64,000 bases of DNA from Caldilineaceae bacterium (GTDB lineage: Bacteria > Chloroflexota > Anaerolineae > Caldilineales > Caldilineaceae): the NCBI GenBank assembly GCA_022827195.1, contig JAJDTL010000040.1:96730-160729 (forward strand), given 5' to 3'. Below, one piece after another: positions 56,008-64,000 of this stretch. The translations under genes and the position numbers were made by a program. The notes under the pieces are model-generated. The model searched no databases. It worked only from the letters and a program-made list of their open reading frames with translations, and was not told where the DNA came from. Within the stretch, counting starts at the first letter, position 1; the number at the start of each line of letters is the position of its first letter.

Positions 56008-56922
56008 TTACTGCCAGTTCCGAATGACGAGTATGATGTATCCGATCTGTTCGTCGCTCAACTCCGACTGGCCGCCGCGCGCAGGCATGGCGAGCCCGGT
56101 GCGGTTGTCGTCAGCGTCCGCGGCCCGCCCGTCTCGGATCAGTGCGAGCAATTCTTCGTCGGACAGTTCGGCAACATAAGGGGAATCGGAAAGTGGAGTG
56201 CCCAGTCCCTCGACACCTTCGCCCTGGGCGCCATGGCAGGAAGCGCAAGCCTGGGAGTAGAGAGACTCACCCCTTTCCTGGTTGGTCGGCGTTGCCGTTG
56301 GCTCGGGCGTTGCCGCAGAGTCGGTTGAGAACTCCAAGAAAGGAAATGAGGATGGGACCGAGATCTGAATGTCTGGCAGCGAGATCTCCATCTCCCCCGC
56401 ACGCACGGCCTCGGCGGCATAGAGAGCCAAGGCGATGACTACGACAAATGGAACGGGCCAACGCGGCCAACGACTTGCGCCGACCAGATTCGGCCTGTTT
56501 TCGCCTCCGGCAATGACCATCAACATTCCGATCGTGATGACCATGAAGCCGAATACAGAAAGCAGGGGAATGGTAACGATGCCGAACCAGTCGATCCAGA
56601 CGGAAGAACAGGTTACGCCGAGCCCGCAGCTTGAAGGCTGGCTGAAAATCGTGGTCTTCTGCAGGAGATAGTGATAGACTGCCAGCCCCTGACCCAACAG
56701 CGAGAACGGAAGGACGAGGAATGGCAGGTGATGGTCTCGGCGCAATATGCCAAAGGCGATCAGGCCGGCCAGCGGATACATCAGGACGCGCTGGAACCAG
56801 CAAAGCGTGCAGGGCGTAAACCGCATCACTTCGCTGAAGTAGAGGCTGCCCATCATGGAGACCCAAGCAGCGGTAAAGGCGCTGTAAAGGCCGAGGCGAA
56901 CCCAAAATCGCGAACTGTTCAT
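56008..56922 (-). CDS. DsbB/BdbC disulfide oxidoreductase fused to a cytochrome c domain
   Basis: Protein of 304 aa. The N-terminal part (1-150) is a DsbB/BdbC-type four-helix membrane oxidase with Cys38 and Cys41 (TPCTLCW) and a second Cys pair in SSCGLGVTC. A fifth membrane helix (about 170-190, PFVVVIALALYAAEAV) carries the chain outside. A Thr/Pro linker leads to a c-type cytochrome domain with haem motif CASCH (Cys226, Cys229, His230) and a candidate Met ligand in GLAMPARGG. DsbB normally passes electrons to quinone. The fused cytochrome suggests transfer to a c-type carrier (inference). ATG 56922 lies 19 bases after the DsbA stop. Confidence 0.9.
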   Translation of the reverse strand: MNSSRFWVRLGLYSAFTAAWVSMMGSLYFSEVMRFTPCTLCWFQRVLMYPLAGLIAFGILRRDHHLPFLVLPFSLLGQGLAVYHYLLQKTTIFSQPSSCGLGVTCSSVWIDWFGIVTIPLLSVFGFMVITIGMLMVIAGGENRPNLVGASRWPRWPVPFVVVIALALYAAEAVRAGEMEISLPDIQISVPSSFPFLEFSTDSAATPEPTATPTNQERGESLYSQACASCHGAQGEGVEGLGTPLSDSPYVAELSDEELLALIRDGRAADADDNRTGLAMPARGGQSELSDEQIGYIILVIRNWQ

Positions 56923-56941
56923 CTTTCGATACTTCGCCTTG

Positions 56942-57670
56942 TCATTGGCCTGCCGCCAAGCGACCGTCGATCGCGGCGGCGACTGAGTCGTAGTCCAGCG
57001 GATTGGTGACTGGGATGCCGTCAACCAAGACGGTGGGCGTGCCGCTCAAACCGGCGGCGCGCGCTGCCTGCAAGCTCGCGTTTACCTCGCCCAGATGCGT
57101 TTGGTCGAGCAAACAGGAAGAAAACGACTCTTCGTCCAGCTCCAGATCGACAGCGTATTCGATCAATCTTTCGGCGATGAAAGCTGATGGCCCACTTTGC
57201 GTTACCTCAAAGACCCGATCGTGATAGCCCCAAAAGTGCCCCTGGTCGGCGGCACATTCGCTTGCTTGTGCTGCCAGCGAGGCACCGGGTTCGTGCTGCT
57301 GCAACGGAAAGTGGCGGAACTCGAGCTTTGCTTCGCCGCTGGCAATGTAGTTTTCGACCAGAGCGGGCTTGACCATCTGGTTGAAGGCGGCACAGGCCGG
57401 ACAGCGGAAGTCTTCCCAAGCCTCTACAGTGACGGGAGCTTCCGGGTTGCCCAAGACATTGCGATTCTGCCATTCCGGGGGAATTCCGGCGTAGACGGCG
57501 CTCCCGGCCGTAGACTGCTGGTTACCTGAAATGACGACCAAAACGAGCGCAATTGCGGCCCCCAGGAGTGCGATTCCGCCAACCAGGAGGACCCAGACCG
57601 AGCGCCGCCGCGGTCCTGCCTTCTCTTCAGAATGCAGTCTAGCCTTCTTGCGCCGTTTCGACTTCTCCAT
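56942..57670 (-). CDS. DsbA-family thioredoxin-fold protein (membrane-anchored disulfide oxidase)
   Basis: Protein of 242 aa with a basic N-terminus, then one membrane helix (VWVLLVGGIALLGAAIALVLVV, about 27-48), and an extracytoplasmic thioredoxin fold. The active site is FRCPACAAF, with Cys90 and Cys93. The cis-Pro loop is GTPTVLVDG. It would oxidise thiols in exported proteins and be re-oxidised by the adjacent DsbB-cytochrome fusion. ATG 57670 is chosen. The in-frame TTG at 57802 falls inside the candidate promoter. The leader contains an inverted repeat. Confidence 0.92.
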   Translation of the reverse strand: MEKSKRRKKARLHSEEKAGPRRRSVWVLLVGGIALLGAAIALVLVVISGNQQSTAGSAVYAGIPPEWQNRNVLGNPEAPVTVEAWEDFRCPACAAFNQMVKPALVENYIASGEAKLEFRHFPLQQHEPGASLAAQASECAADQGHFWGYHDRVFEVTQSGPSAFIAERLIEYAVDLELDEESFSSCLLDQTHLGEVNASLQAARAAGLSGTPTVLVDGIPVTNPLDYDSVAAAIDGRLAAGQ

Positions 57671-57686
57671 CTGTCCCGTTAACCCG

Positions 57687-57719
57687 CCCGCTTGAGAGAC
57701 CGCTTCTTCAGCAAGCGGG
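57687..57719. repeat. Inverted repeat in the leader of the dsbA-like gene
   Basis: cccgcttg (57687-57694) and caagcggg (57712-57719) form an eight-base-pair stem with a 17-base loop, located between the candidate promoter and the start codon on the minus strand. It could be an operator or a leader hairpin. Confidence 0.45.
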
Positions 57720-57773
57720 AATGGGCTGCCTCCCGCTTCGATGCCCGAAAATTGAACGGGCCCCGTATAGAAA

Positions 57774-57802
57774 AATATAGCACCGATCCGAAGGGTGCAC
57801 AA
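57774..57802 (-). promoter_or_regulatory. Candidate sigma70-type promoter for the DsbA/DsbB-cytochrome operon
   Basis: On the minus strand, TTGTGC (57802-57797) and TATATT (57779-57774) are separated by 17 bases. The leader to ATG 57670 would be about 95 bases. This lies in the 332-base gap 57671-58002. Confidence 0.55.
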
Positions 57803-57930
57803 AACCAGCTACATTTAACGCCTGCCGAACCAATCGGGCTGCGTCTGGGAGGTTGCTCACATCCCTTTTGCACCAATCTGGTCCTTGAAACCAACGATTG
57901 AAGGCCAGCAGCACCAATTCACAGTGGAGT

Positions 57931-57958
57931 TTGCCTATTGCTGTAGGGCGAGTATGCT
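57931..57958 (+). promoter_or_regulatory. Candidate promoter for the SDR gene
   Basis: TTGCCT (57931-57936) and TATGCT (57953-57958) are 16 bases apart, about 45 bases upstream of ATG 58003. It is a moderate match only. Confidence 0.4.
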
Positions 57959-58002
57959 AAACACGTTGTGAGCTGGGCGGCTGGCGCGAGAGGGAGAGAG
58001 AA

Positions 58003-58887
58003 ATGACGACAGGAAAAAGGCGAAGCTCCGGGGTTGGCAGGGGCGGCGCACTGGCAGGAAAGGTCGCCGTCATTACGGGGGCGAGCAAGGGCATCGGGGC
58101 TGCAATCGCAGAATCGCTGGCAGAAGAGGGTTGCCGGCTGGCCCTGGCCGCGCGCAGCACTGAACTGCTGGAAGAGGCTGCGGACCAACTACGGCGGGAT
58201 TTCGGCGCGGAAGTCCTAACCGTGCCAACCGACGTCAGCGAGGAGGGCCAAGCGCAGGCGCTCATTGAGAAGACGGAGTCCCATTTTGGCGCCGTGGATA
58301 TACTCGTAAACAATGCCGGCATGGGCATATACGGCGCGGTCGACGAACTGGACCTGGGCGATCTGCGCCATGTCTTCGAGGTCAACTTCTTCGGCGCGCT
58401 GGCGGCATTGCAGGCGGCCGTGCCGGTGATGCGGCGCCAAGGAGGCGGTACGGTCGTCAATATCAGCAGCATTGTGGGCAAGTTTCCTCAGCCCCTGGGC
58501 GGCGGCTACACCGCGACGAAATTTGCATTGCAGGGAGCGAGCGGCGCGGCGCGTGCAGAGTTGAAAAGGGACAACATCGATCTTGTTGTCGTCTGCCCCG
58601 GTCTGACGGAGACCGAGTTCTCGCAAAACAGCCGCATCAGTGTGCCGGGCGCGGAGCACCGGCAGGGGGAGAGGCATGCGCTCACACGCGGCGTTGACGC
58701 CGGAAGGGTGGGCCGCCGGACAGTAACAGCCATCAAACGGGGTGAGCGGGAGGTCTACATCACCCTGTTTGACCGGCTGCTGGTGTGCTTCGCCGTGCTA
58801 TTCCCCGGCTTGCTGCAGTGGCTGCTGATCTATGTGACGCGCTACCGGCGGAGGCGTTTCGAGCAGGCGGCTGCTGAGGAAAACTAG
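58003..58887 (+). CDS. Short-chain dehydrogenase/reductase with C-terminal membrane helix
   Basis: SDR of 294 aa. Cofactor motif TGASKGIG near residue 30, NNAGMGIYG, and catalytic Ser-Tyr-Lys in ISSIVGKFPQPLGGGYTATK. The C-terminus has a hydrophobic segment (VCFAVLFPGLLQWLLIYV, about 262-279) and a basic tail, like membrane-attached DltE/RDH-type SDRs. The substrate is probably lipophilic (inference). ATG 58003 has gagagag upstream. It is a single plus-strand gene between two minus-strand operons. Confidence 0.9.
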   Translation: MTTGKRRSSGVGRGGALAGKVAVITGASKGIGAAIAESLAEEGCRLALAARSTELLEEAADQLRRDFGAEVLTVPTDVSEEGQAQALIEKTESHFGAVDILVNNAGMGIYGAVDELDLGDLRHVFEVNFFGALAALQAAVPVMRRQGGGTVVNISSIVGKFPQPLGGGYTATKFALQGASGAARAELKRDNIDLVVVCPGLTETEFSQNSRISVPGAEHRQGERHALTRGVDAGRVGRRTVTAIKRGEREVYITLFDRLLVCFAVLFPGLLQWLLIYVTRYRRRRFEQAAAEEN

Positions 58888-58949
58888 AACGGATAGCCGG
58901 CGTGTGCCTACTGCTGAAACTGGGGAACTTCACCGGCCGGCCATCTGGT

Positions 58950-59954
58950 TCAGATCGCCCTGAATAACACCCACATCGGCTTTTCGCCGACTTCATATGA
59001 ATGCAGCGGGGTAAGCACGCGGCTCGCAGAGTCGACGGCGTATGAGGTCGCCTTGCCCGTGCCTTGACCTGCCGCGACAAGAAACTTCCCACTGGGGTCG
59101 ATGTTGAAGACGCGTGGGACTGCTTCAGTTTGCTGCAATCCGCGGCGAGAGAGTGCGCCGCTGGCAATGTCGACGGCAAAAATAGCTAGGCTGTCGTGGC
59201 CCCGATTTGAAACGTAAAGCGTATGACCCAACGGGTGAAGATGGATCTGAGCGCAGGTGTTCGCACCCTTGAATTCATCGGGCAGCGTCGAAATAGTCTG
59301 GAAGGACTGCAGCGAGCCAGCGGTGGCGTCAAAATGGTAGGCGGTAACGCTCGAGCCATCCTCGTCCGAGGTGTAGACAAAGCGCTGGTCCTGTGAGAAG
59401 ACGAAATGGCGCGGCCCTGCTCCTGCGGGAGCGTCAACAGTGCGGGCCGCCGGGTTAGGCGTGAGTTGGCCGGTGCGCTCGTCGAACAGAAACTGATAGA
59501 GGCAGTTGGCTTCGAGTGGATGGGGCACAAAGGCGTAGCAATTGGATTGGTCGGTCTCGATGCAGTGTGCGCGGGCCGCGGTTGCCGCAGTACAGACCAG
59601 CTCTCCGACCGTTCCGTCGGCCTCCAGGCTGTGAACGGTCACCTTACCCGCGCTGTAGTAGGCGGACAGAAGGAAGCTGCCCGTTCTGTCCGGGGCGACA
59701 TAGCAGGCATCGGCATCCAGCGGTTTCCGACCCAGAAGGCGCAGGCTGCCGTCCTGTTCGATCGCAAAAGCAGCCAGCTCCTGGCTGGCGCGCAGGGAGC
59801 AGTAAAGGAATCGATCGTTTACGGAGGACGCCAGTGCGGATGGTCCGCCGTCGACAAATGCGTCGCTCAAAAGTGTCAGGCAACCGCTCCCATCCATTTC
59901 GTAGGCGCGAATCAGGTTGTTGCCGGCGGCAGTGATGTAGACGAAGGTAGTCAT
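58950..59954 (-). CDS. Beta-propeller lactonase (6-phosphogluconolactonase/YbhE family)
   Basis: Protein of 334 aa made of seven-bladed-propeller repeats. Typical blocks are GGPSALASSVNDRFLYC, HCIETDQSNCYAFVPH, GPRHFVFSQDQRFVYTSDE and PRVFNIDPSGKFLVAAGQ. The family (lactonase, PF10282-type) hydrolyses 6-phosphogluconolactone, and some members hydrolyse aldaro-lactones. ATG 59954 is chosen because homology begins with TTFVYITAAG. It is divergent from the hydroxyacid dehydrogenase gene, and a uronate-dehydrogenase-like gene lies 2 kb away. Confidence 0.88.
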   Translation of the reverse strand: MTTFVYITAAGNNLIRAYEMDGSGCLTLLSDAFVDGGPSALASSVNDRFLYCSLRASQELAAFAIEQDGSLRLLGRKPLDADACYVAPDRTGSFLLSAYYSAGKVTVHSLEADGTVGELVCTAATAARAHCIETDQSNCYAFVPHPLEANCLYQFLFDERTGQLTPNPAARTVDAPAGAGPRHFVFSQDQRFVYTSDEDGSSVTAYHFDATAGSLQSFQTISTLPDEFKGANTCAQIHLHPLGHTLYVSNRGHDSLAIFAVDIASGALSRRGLQQTEAVPRVFNIDPSGKFLVAAGQGTGKATSYAVDSASRVLTPLHSYEVGEKPMWVLFRAI

Positions 59955-60064
59955 TGTCGGCTGTCGATCTCCAGGTTGCTTACTTGACTTGTGCGAACGG
60001 TTTGTCTGGTGTAGGGTTGGCGGGTTGGTCCCACTCCCGCGTCGCCAATAGAGGTGGAAAACTG

Positions 60065-61036
60065 ATGAGAAAGAAAGTCTGGATGGAATGGCCCCTCCCG
60101 CCGGCACTGATTTCGCGGCTGAGCGCGCTGGCGGAGGTCGTTACCGACGGGGACCTGGACAAGCTGCCAGGTTCCGACGTTATTTCAGGGATCGGCCGCT
60201 ACTACGACGGCCAATTGATGGACCGGGTCGGGCCGAACCTGAAACAGATCGCGAAACCTGGCATAGGCCTGGACAACATTGACCTGGATGCGGCGTCGGC
60301 GCGGGGCATTCTCGTCTGCAACACCCCTGACGCGCCTTCTGAGTCGACTGCGGAGCATGCGGTCGCTCTGCTGATGGCCGTCGCAAAACGGGTGATGGTC
60401 GGAGATACGCAGATACGCGGCGGCGAAGGGATTGAGCGGTCGGATCTGCAGGGCACCGAGCTGTTGGGTAGGTCGCTGGGCATTGTAGGTTACGGCCGCA
60501 TCGGCCGTCGCGTAGCCGAAATCTGCGCGCAAGGGATCAGAATGAATGTAATGGTCTACGATCCGATACTGCCCGAAGACTTCGTAATGCCGAAGGGCGT
60601 CGCGCGCGCCGATGACCCTGACACTATCTTTTCCCAAAACAGGTTCGTTACCCTGCATACTCCGCTCCTGCCGTCGACAAGGCACCTGGCAAACGAACGG
60701 CGCCTGCGTCTGATGAGGCCGGGCAGCTATCTGATAAACGCCTCGCGTGGCGGCGTAGTCGACGAGGCCGCGCTAATCAAAGTGCTTCGGGAGGGTCATC
60801 TTGCCGGCGCGGGGCTGGACGTGTTCGATCCGGAGCCGCCGCTGGCAGACAACCCTCTCTTGAAGATGCGAAATGTCGTCCTGACACCGCACATCGCCTC
60901 CAACACTGATGCTGGAATCGATTTGATGCAGTCGGGAACCGCAGAAAACATCGAACGAGTGTTACTGGGCGAACGGCCGACCTGGATCGCCAATCCCGAA
61001 GTGTGGCCGGGCCGGATGGCTCAGGCCGGCGGGTGA
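60065..61036 (+). CDS. D-2-hydroxyacid dehydrogenase (NAD-dependent)
   Basis: Protein of 323 aa of the phosphoglycerate-dehydrogenase-like superfamily. The cofactor motif is GIVGYGRIGRR. The catalytic Arg is in NASRGGVVDE, the Glu in DVFDPEPP, and the His in VVLTPHIAS, all present. It reduces 2-keto acids or oxidises D-2-hydroxyacids. ATG 60065 follows agaggtgg. In-frame sequence upstream of it overlaps the divergent lactonase region and is not used. A role in sugar-acid metabolism with its neighbours is possible. Confidence 0.93.
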   Translation: MRKKVWMEWPLPPALISRLSALAEVVTDGDLDKLPGSDVISGIGRYYDGQLMDRVGPNLKQIAKPGIGLDNIDLDAASARGILVCNTPDAPSESTAEHAVALLMAVAKRVMVGDTQIRGGEGIERSDLQGTELLGRSLGIVGYGRIGRRVAEICAQGIRMNVMVYDPILPEDFVMPKGVARADDPDTIFSQNRFVTLHTPLLPSTRHLANERRLRLMRPGSYLINASRGGVVDEAALIKVLREGHLAGAGLDVFDPEPPLADNPLLKMRNVVLTPHIASNTDAGIDLMQSGTAENIERVLLGERPTWIANPEVWPGRMAQAGG

Positions 61037-61111
61037 CGTAGTTTCTGCGCCTCGTGGAGCTGTTTCGTTGAACGGCTGGCGCCCGCATCTCCTGTCGTTC
61101 ACGGCAGTCGT

Positions 61112-61933
61112 TTACCAGCGAATGTGGCGCTGGACGGGCCCGGTGTGCTGGTCGGAACGTTCGGCTATCGGCCAGCTCCGCCACTCTTCGACGACGGCGA
61201 TCAACCCCTCGACGGCCGCCTCAAAGATGACTTCCCCCTTCTGTGCGGTCGCTTTCGTTGGATCGCCGTGGACGCCCAGCCGGGTCCAACGCCCCCAAAA
61301 ATCATTGAAGCGGACTGGATTGGTGTACACGCTGTCCGAACTGACAAAGCGGCCGCGCAGGTCATCATCGGCCTCGGCTTTGTCCATCTGAACGCGCTCG
61401 GGCGCCAGATGAAGATAGAGCGAAGTCTCAAACTCGTCGGCGTGCGCCATCACTTCGGTCTCTTTGACGTTGTCGAAGGCTTCCAGGGCAAGCCCGAAGT
61501 AGCCCAGCGCGCCGCAGATGGAATCGGTCTCGAGCACGGTTTTGCGCGCCACGAGGTCGATCAGAGGTGTATTCGATCCATGGCCGTTCACCAAGAGAAT
61601 CTTTTCGAAACCGTGGTAGGCGACGCTCTTCGTTATGTTCAGACAGAAGGCGATGAAGACATCGGGCTCGATGTGAATCGTGCCCGGGAAGTCGATGTGG
61701 TGCAGGTTCAGTCCGTAAGCGATGGGAGGAAGCACGAGAATCTTTTCAGGCGCGCGGCGGCCCGCCTCAAGGCATATCGACTCGCAAAGGAACAGGTCAA
61801 CGTCGAGCGGTAGGTGCCGCCCATGCTGCTCGGTGGAGGCGACCGGCAACAGCACGACCTTTTGCGTCGCGATGGCTTCGTTCATTTCAGCCCAGGTCAG
61901 GCGGTTGTAGCGGTGTTCGGTAAGATGATCCAT
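61112..61933 (-). CDS. Creatininase-family amidohydrolase
   Basis: Protein of 273 aa. Metal-binding blocks are STEQHGRHLPLDVDL (Glu, His, Asp), VNGHGSNT (His), and the Glu in HADEFETS. Family members hydrolyse cyclic amides such as creatinine, or work in cofactor and pterin-like pathways. The assignment to creatinine itself is not supported. ATG 61933 is chosen over an in-frame TTG at 61945. The uronate-dehydrogenase-like gene starts upstream on the same strand, with a gap of about 85 bases. Confidence 0.88.
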   Translation of the reverse strand: MDHLTEHRYNRLTWAEMNEAIATQKVVLLPVASTEQHGRHLPLDVDLFLCESICLEAGRRAPEKILVLPPIAYGLNLHHIDFPGTIHIEPDVFIAFCLNITKSVAYHGFEKILLVNGHGSNTPLIDLVARKTVLETDSICGALGYFGLALEAFDNVKETEVMAHADEFETSLYLHLAPERVQMDKAEADDDLRGRFVSSDSVYTNPVRFNDFWGRWTRLGVHGDPTKATAQKGEVIFEAAVEGLIAVVEEWRSWPIAERSDQHTGPVQRHIRW

Positions 61934-62019
61934 GCGTGTGTCCAAACTTTTGTCGTGGGAATCTGACGGTCGGACGAGGGTTCAGGTCAGACGAAGTGCA
62001 GAATACGGAGTGGGCCGCG

Positions 62020-62775
62020 TCAGCGGTAAGTCTCGGCCTCATCCTGGGGATCGTAGCCGACGACTGCGCGAGCATGGGAGATGTCGCGATAGCCCCACTT
62101 GTTTCTGGAAACGGCATAGAACAGGTCAAATTTCAACTCCGGCGGGGCTTCGATACAGCGCTCCACCATCTGGCTGATGTCACGTTGACTGCACCAGACG
62201 GAAAACTGGCGCGCGTCGGTTGGCCGGTCTTCCTGGTTGACCAGCCCGATTCGCAGACAGATGACCGACATGTCTGAGCTGTCGGTGAAATGCCAGGCGA
62301 GGGCCTCTCCCCACACCTTAGTCGCACCGTAGACGCCGGTGGGGCGTACGGGCGTCTCGTGGGTGACCATGGGCCAGGGCTTCATCACCATGTCGTAGTC
62401 GCCGCTCACCAGGGCGCGGTATGGCTGTACCTGCTCCCACCCTGAGACTGTTGAGCCGCTGCTGGCGTAGACAACGCGGCGGACGCCGGCCTGGCGCGCC
62501 GCCTCAAAAACATTGTAAGTGCCAATCAGATTCGGGTCGCGAACGCGCTCCCAAGGATCGCGTCCGCGCGCGGACGCGGCGAGATGGACAACGGTATGCT
62601 GGTCTTCGAATGCCGGCCTGATTGCTTCAAATTCGGCAATGTCGGCCTGGAAGGTCGGCACTCCAGGAACTTGGCTGCGGTTGAGCGCGGTCAGTTGGTA
62701 GCGCCCTTCGAGCCGCTTCCTGACGGCTCCGCCGATGAGACCGCTCATACCGGTTACGAGAATTCGCTTCGTCAT
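62020..62775 (-). CDS. NAD-dependent epimerase/dehydratase family protein, uronate dehydrogenase-like
   Basis: Extended-SDR protein of 251 aa with the Rossmann motif TGMSGLIG, VVHLAASARG, and the Tyr-Lys pair in VYGATKVWGEAL. The blocks NLIGTYNVFEAARQAGVRRVVYASS and CLRIG, and the end NKWGYRDISHARAVVGYDPQDEAE, resemble uronate dehydrogenase, which oxidises uronic acids to aldaro-lactones. A related epimerase remains possible. ATG 62775 is used. It may be cotranscribed with the creatininase-family gene downstream. Confidence 0.82.
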   Translation of the reverse strand: MTKRILVTGMSGLIGGAVRKRLEGRYQLTALNRSQVPGVPTFQADIAEFEAIRPAFEDQHTVVHLAASARGRDPWERVRDPNLIGTYNVFEAARQAGVRRVVYASSGSTVSGWEQVQPYRALVSGDYDMVMKPWPMVTHETPVRPTGVYGATKVWGEALAWHFTDSSDMSVICLRIGLVNQEDRPTDARQFSVWCSQRDISQMVERCIEAPPELKFDLFYAVSRNKWGYRDISHARAVVGYDPQDEAETYR

Positions 62776-62901
62776 TGGTCGTTTCCCCCCCGACTGCCAT
62801 TGATTGGAGGCTGCGCTGGCAAATTGCGGCGTCCGGGAGACGTCCCAACGCCGCTGGCGGCGTGAGATTTGTAACGCTGGACGACTCGCGGGCTGCGAGG
62901 A

Positions 62902-63618
62902 CTATTCTTCAGTCAATAGGATTCGGCCGCAGGAGGGGCAGTTAAGAAGCTCGTCGCTATAACGGACGTTGTTGAGGATGCCGACGGCGACCTGGGTGTG
63001 GCAGGCTCCGCACACTTCCTCTTCCAATCTGGCCACGGCAACGCCATTCTTGCGGCGGCGCAAATGTTCGTAGAGTTCCAGATTGTCTTCGGACAGCTGT
63101 TCCGACACCTTTTCCCGCGCCCTCTTGAGGTAGACGTACTCTTTCTTGCGCCGGTCTGTCTCGGCCTCGATAGCGGCCTTTCGTTCGGACCACAGTTGCT
63201 CTTGCTCTTCAAGCGTAGCACGCTTCTCCTGCAATGAACCTTGAAGTGAATCGACCATCACCAGGCGCTCCACGCTCTTGTCTTCAAGTTCGGTACGCAG
63301 GGACTTCATCGAATCGATGCTCGACTGAAGTGCCTCCAGCTCCCTGGGATTGCTGACCTCACCGCTCATCAGGTTTTGCTCGGATTCGCGAATGCGTTCC
63401 GTAAGCGTGCGCGACTCCAGTTCCAGGTCCTGCTGTTCGGTGCGTGCGGCGTGGAGCTCCTCGTCAATTGTTTGGACCTTTTCGCGCAGAGCGATCAGAT
63501 CGGTCGAACCTTCGGACTCCTTGCGGAGCAGGAGCAAGCGGCGCCGTATTCTGTCGTACATCGAGTCGATTTCGTGCATCTTGAGAAGGGCATATTTGGC
63601 TTCCACATTCTTCCCCAT
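62902..63618 (-). CDS. Coiled-coil protein with C4-type zinc ribbon (DUF164/CT398-like)
   Basis: Protein of 238 aa. Residues 10-180 form a long heptad-rich coiled coil (Glu/Leu/Arg-rich). A zinc ribbon with four Cys closes the protein (CGACHTQ and CPSCGR, about residues 203-231). CT398-like proteins of this shape are widespread and interact with transcription or flagellar factors in chlamydiae, and in most bacteria the role is unknown. ATG 63618 is used. It is the upstream-most minus-strand gene in this part of the window. Confidence 0.88.
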   Translation of the reverse strand: MGKNVEAKYALLKMHEIDSMYDRIRRRLLLLRKESEGSTDLIALREKVQTIDEELHAARTEQQDLELESRTLTERIRESEQNLMSGEVSNPRELEALQSSIDSMKSLRTELEDKSVERLVMVDSLQGSLQEKRATLEEQEQLWSERKAAIEAETDRRKKEYVYLKRAREKVSEQLSEDNLELYEHLRRRKNGVAVARLEEEVCGACHTQVAVGILNNVRYSDELLNCPSCGRILLTEE

Positions 63619-63943
63619 TGCAGTTTCGTTGTTCGCTTGAGCGCCTCGCGCCGTCCCCCCATTGAAGCCGCCAGTGTGTTTCAGGCGGCGGAACGGGACG
63701 GCGAGAATTCGAATACTACGTTTGGCGGCTCCGAATGGCGTAGTCGGTTCGGGTCGAGCCTGTGGTGCCGTATGCCGCCTTCATGTCGAGGCCGGGGGGC
63801 TATCGGGTACTCTACATCATAACATTGCCGCGCCGAATGTGGCAAAGGGTGCTTGCGGCGGGTGCATCCCAGATTTTTGTAGAGGTGTAAGAAGGGTAGA
63901 CTGAAATGAGGGAAAAGGAAAGGGAAATGGAGAGAGGGGTGGA
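63619..63943. other. Intergenic region without recognised features
   Basis: The 325 bases between the zinc-ribbon gene (minus) and the gene start at 63944 (plus) hold no convincing reading frame, RNA gene or hairpin. The last 40 bases are purine-rich (gag/ggg runs) and may act as a ribosome-binding leader for the following gene. Confidence 0.4.
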
Positions 63944-64000
63944 ATGATGAAACGAGAAGAAGCGAAGGCGAAATTTATACGCGGGGCGGAGGAGATGTTT
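63944..64000 (+). CDS. Start of a gene cut by the window end
   Basis: Nineteen codons, from ATG 63944 (or ATG 63947), run to the last base without a stop. The peptide starts MMKREEAKAKFIRGAEEMF and is highly charged and helical. A purine-rich gagaggggtgga lies just upstream. The beginning faintly recalls some ISKra4-type transposase N-termini, but nineteen residues are too few to name it. Confidence 0.45.
   Translation, partial: MMKREEAKAKFIRGAEEMF

Overview
This 64 kb window is a GC-rich chromosomal segment of a heterotrophic bacterium, most likely a Chloroflexota member (Caldilineales/Anaerolineae-like, of the kind found in sponge and marine metagenomes). This is an inference from gene content: an archaeal-type HMG-CoA synthase beside HMG-CoA reductase, Pro/Thr-rich (PTPT) linkers in exported proteins, a paired SNF2 helicase and SWIM protein, several phytanoyl-CoA dioxygenase (PhyH) paralogues, a BKACE enzyme and an oligopeptide-type ABC importer. 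No rRNA, tRNA, CRISPR array, complete insertion sequence or recognisable transcription factor was seen.

Layout. 1-10 kb (+): 3' end of formate-THF ligase, SNF2 helicase plus SWIM zinc-finger partner, a SAF-domain oxidoreductase, an aldo/keto reductase, a tandem GNAT protein, and a DUF169-like gene that is frameshifted. 10-18 kb: an orphan HlyD-type adaptor, an exported SH3-repeat protein, a glycoside-hydrolase-like protein on the minus strand, then an enolase-superfamily dehydratase and an SDR behind a near-consensus promoter. 18-36 kb (+): a transport and catabolism island. It holds a lipoprotein solute-binding protein, two permeases, two ATPases, BKACE, a TIM-barrel isomerase, a zinc alcohol dehydrogenase, an amidohydrolase, three PhyH dioxygenases, a ThDP enzyme of the acetolactate synthase family and an NHL propeller protein.

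36-43 kb: an overlapping minus-strand operon (NUDIX, GNAT, alpha/beta hydrolase), RNase D, FtsH and a PhyH relic that has lost its catalytic middle. 43-48 kb (+): three membrane proteins, two of them divergent relatives of the antiporter-like subunits of complex I. 48-50 kb (+): HMG-CoA reductase and HMG-CoA synthase, entry steps of the mevalonate route. 50-58 kb (-): Mfd, peptidyl-tRNA hydrolase, an anchored surface protein, and an oxidative-folding operon consisting of DsbA and a DsbB fused to cytochrome c. 58-64 kb: an SDR, a beta-propeller lactonase, a D-2-hydroxyacid dehydrogenase, a creatininase-family protein, a uronate-dehydrogenase-like protein, a coiled-coil zinc-ribbon protein, and the start of a gene cut by the window edge.

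Most promising for follow-up: the DsbB-cytochrome c fusion with its DsbA, the degenerate complex-I-like trio, the PhyH-rich import and catabolism island with its internal regulatory gap and intercistronic hairpin, and a possible scattered uronate-to-aldarate oxidation route. Gene starts were chosen by reading ribosome-binding sites and family N-termini. All function calls come from reading motifs, not from database searches.
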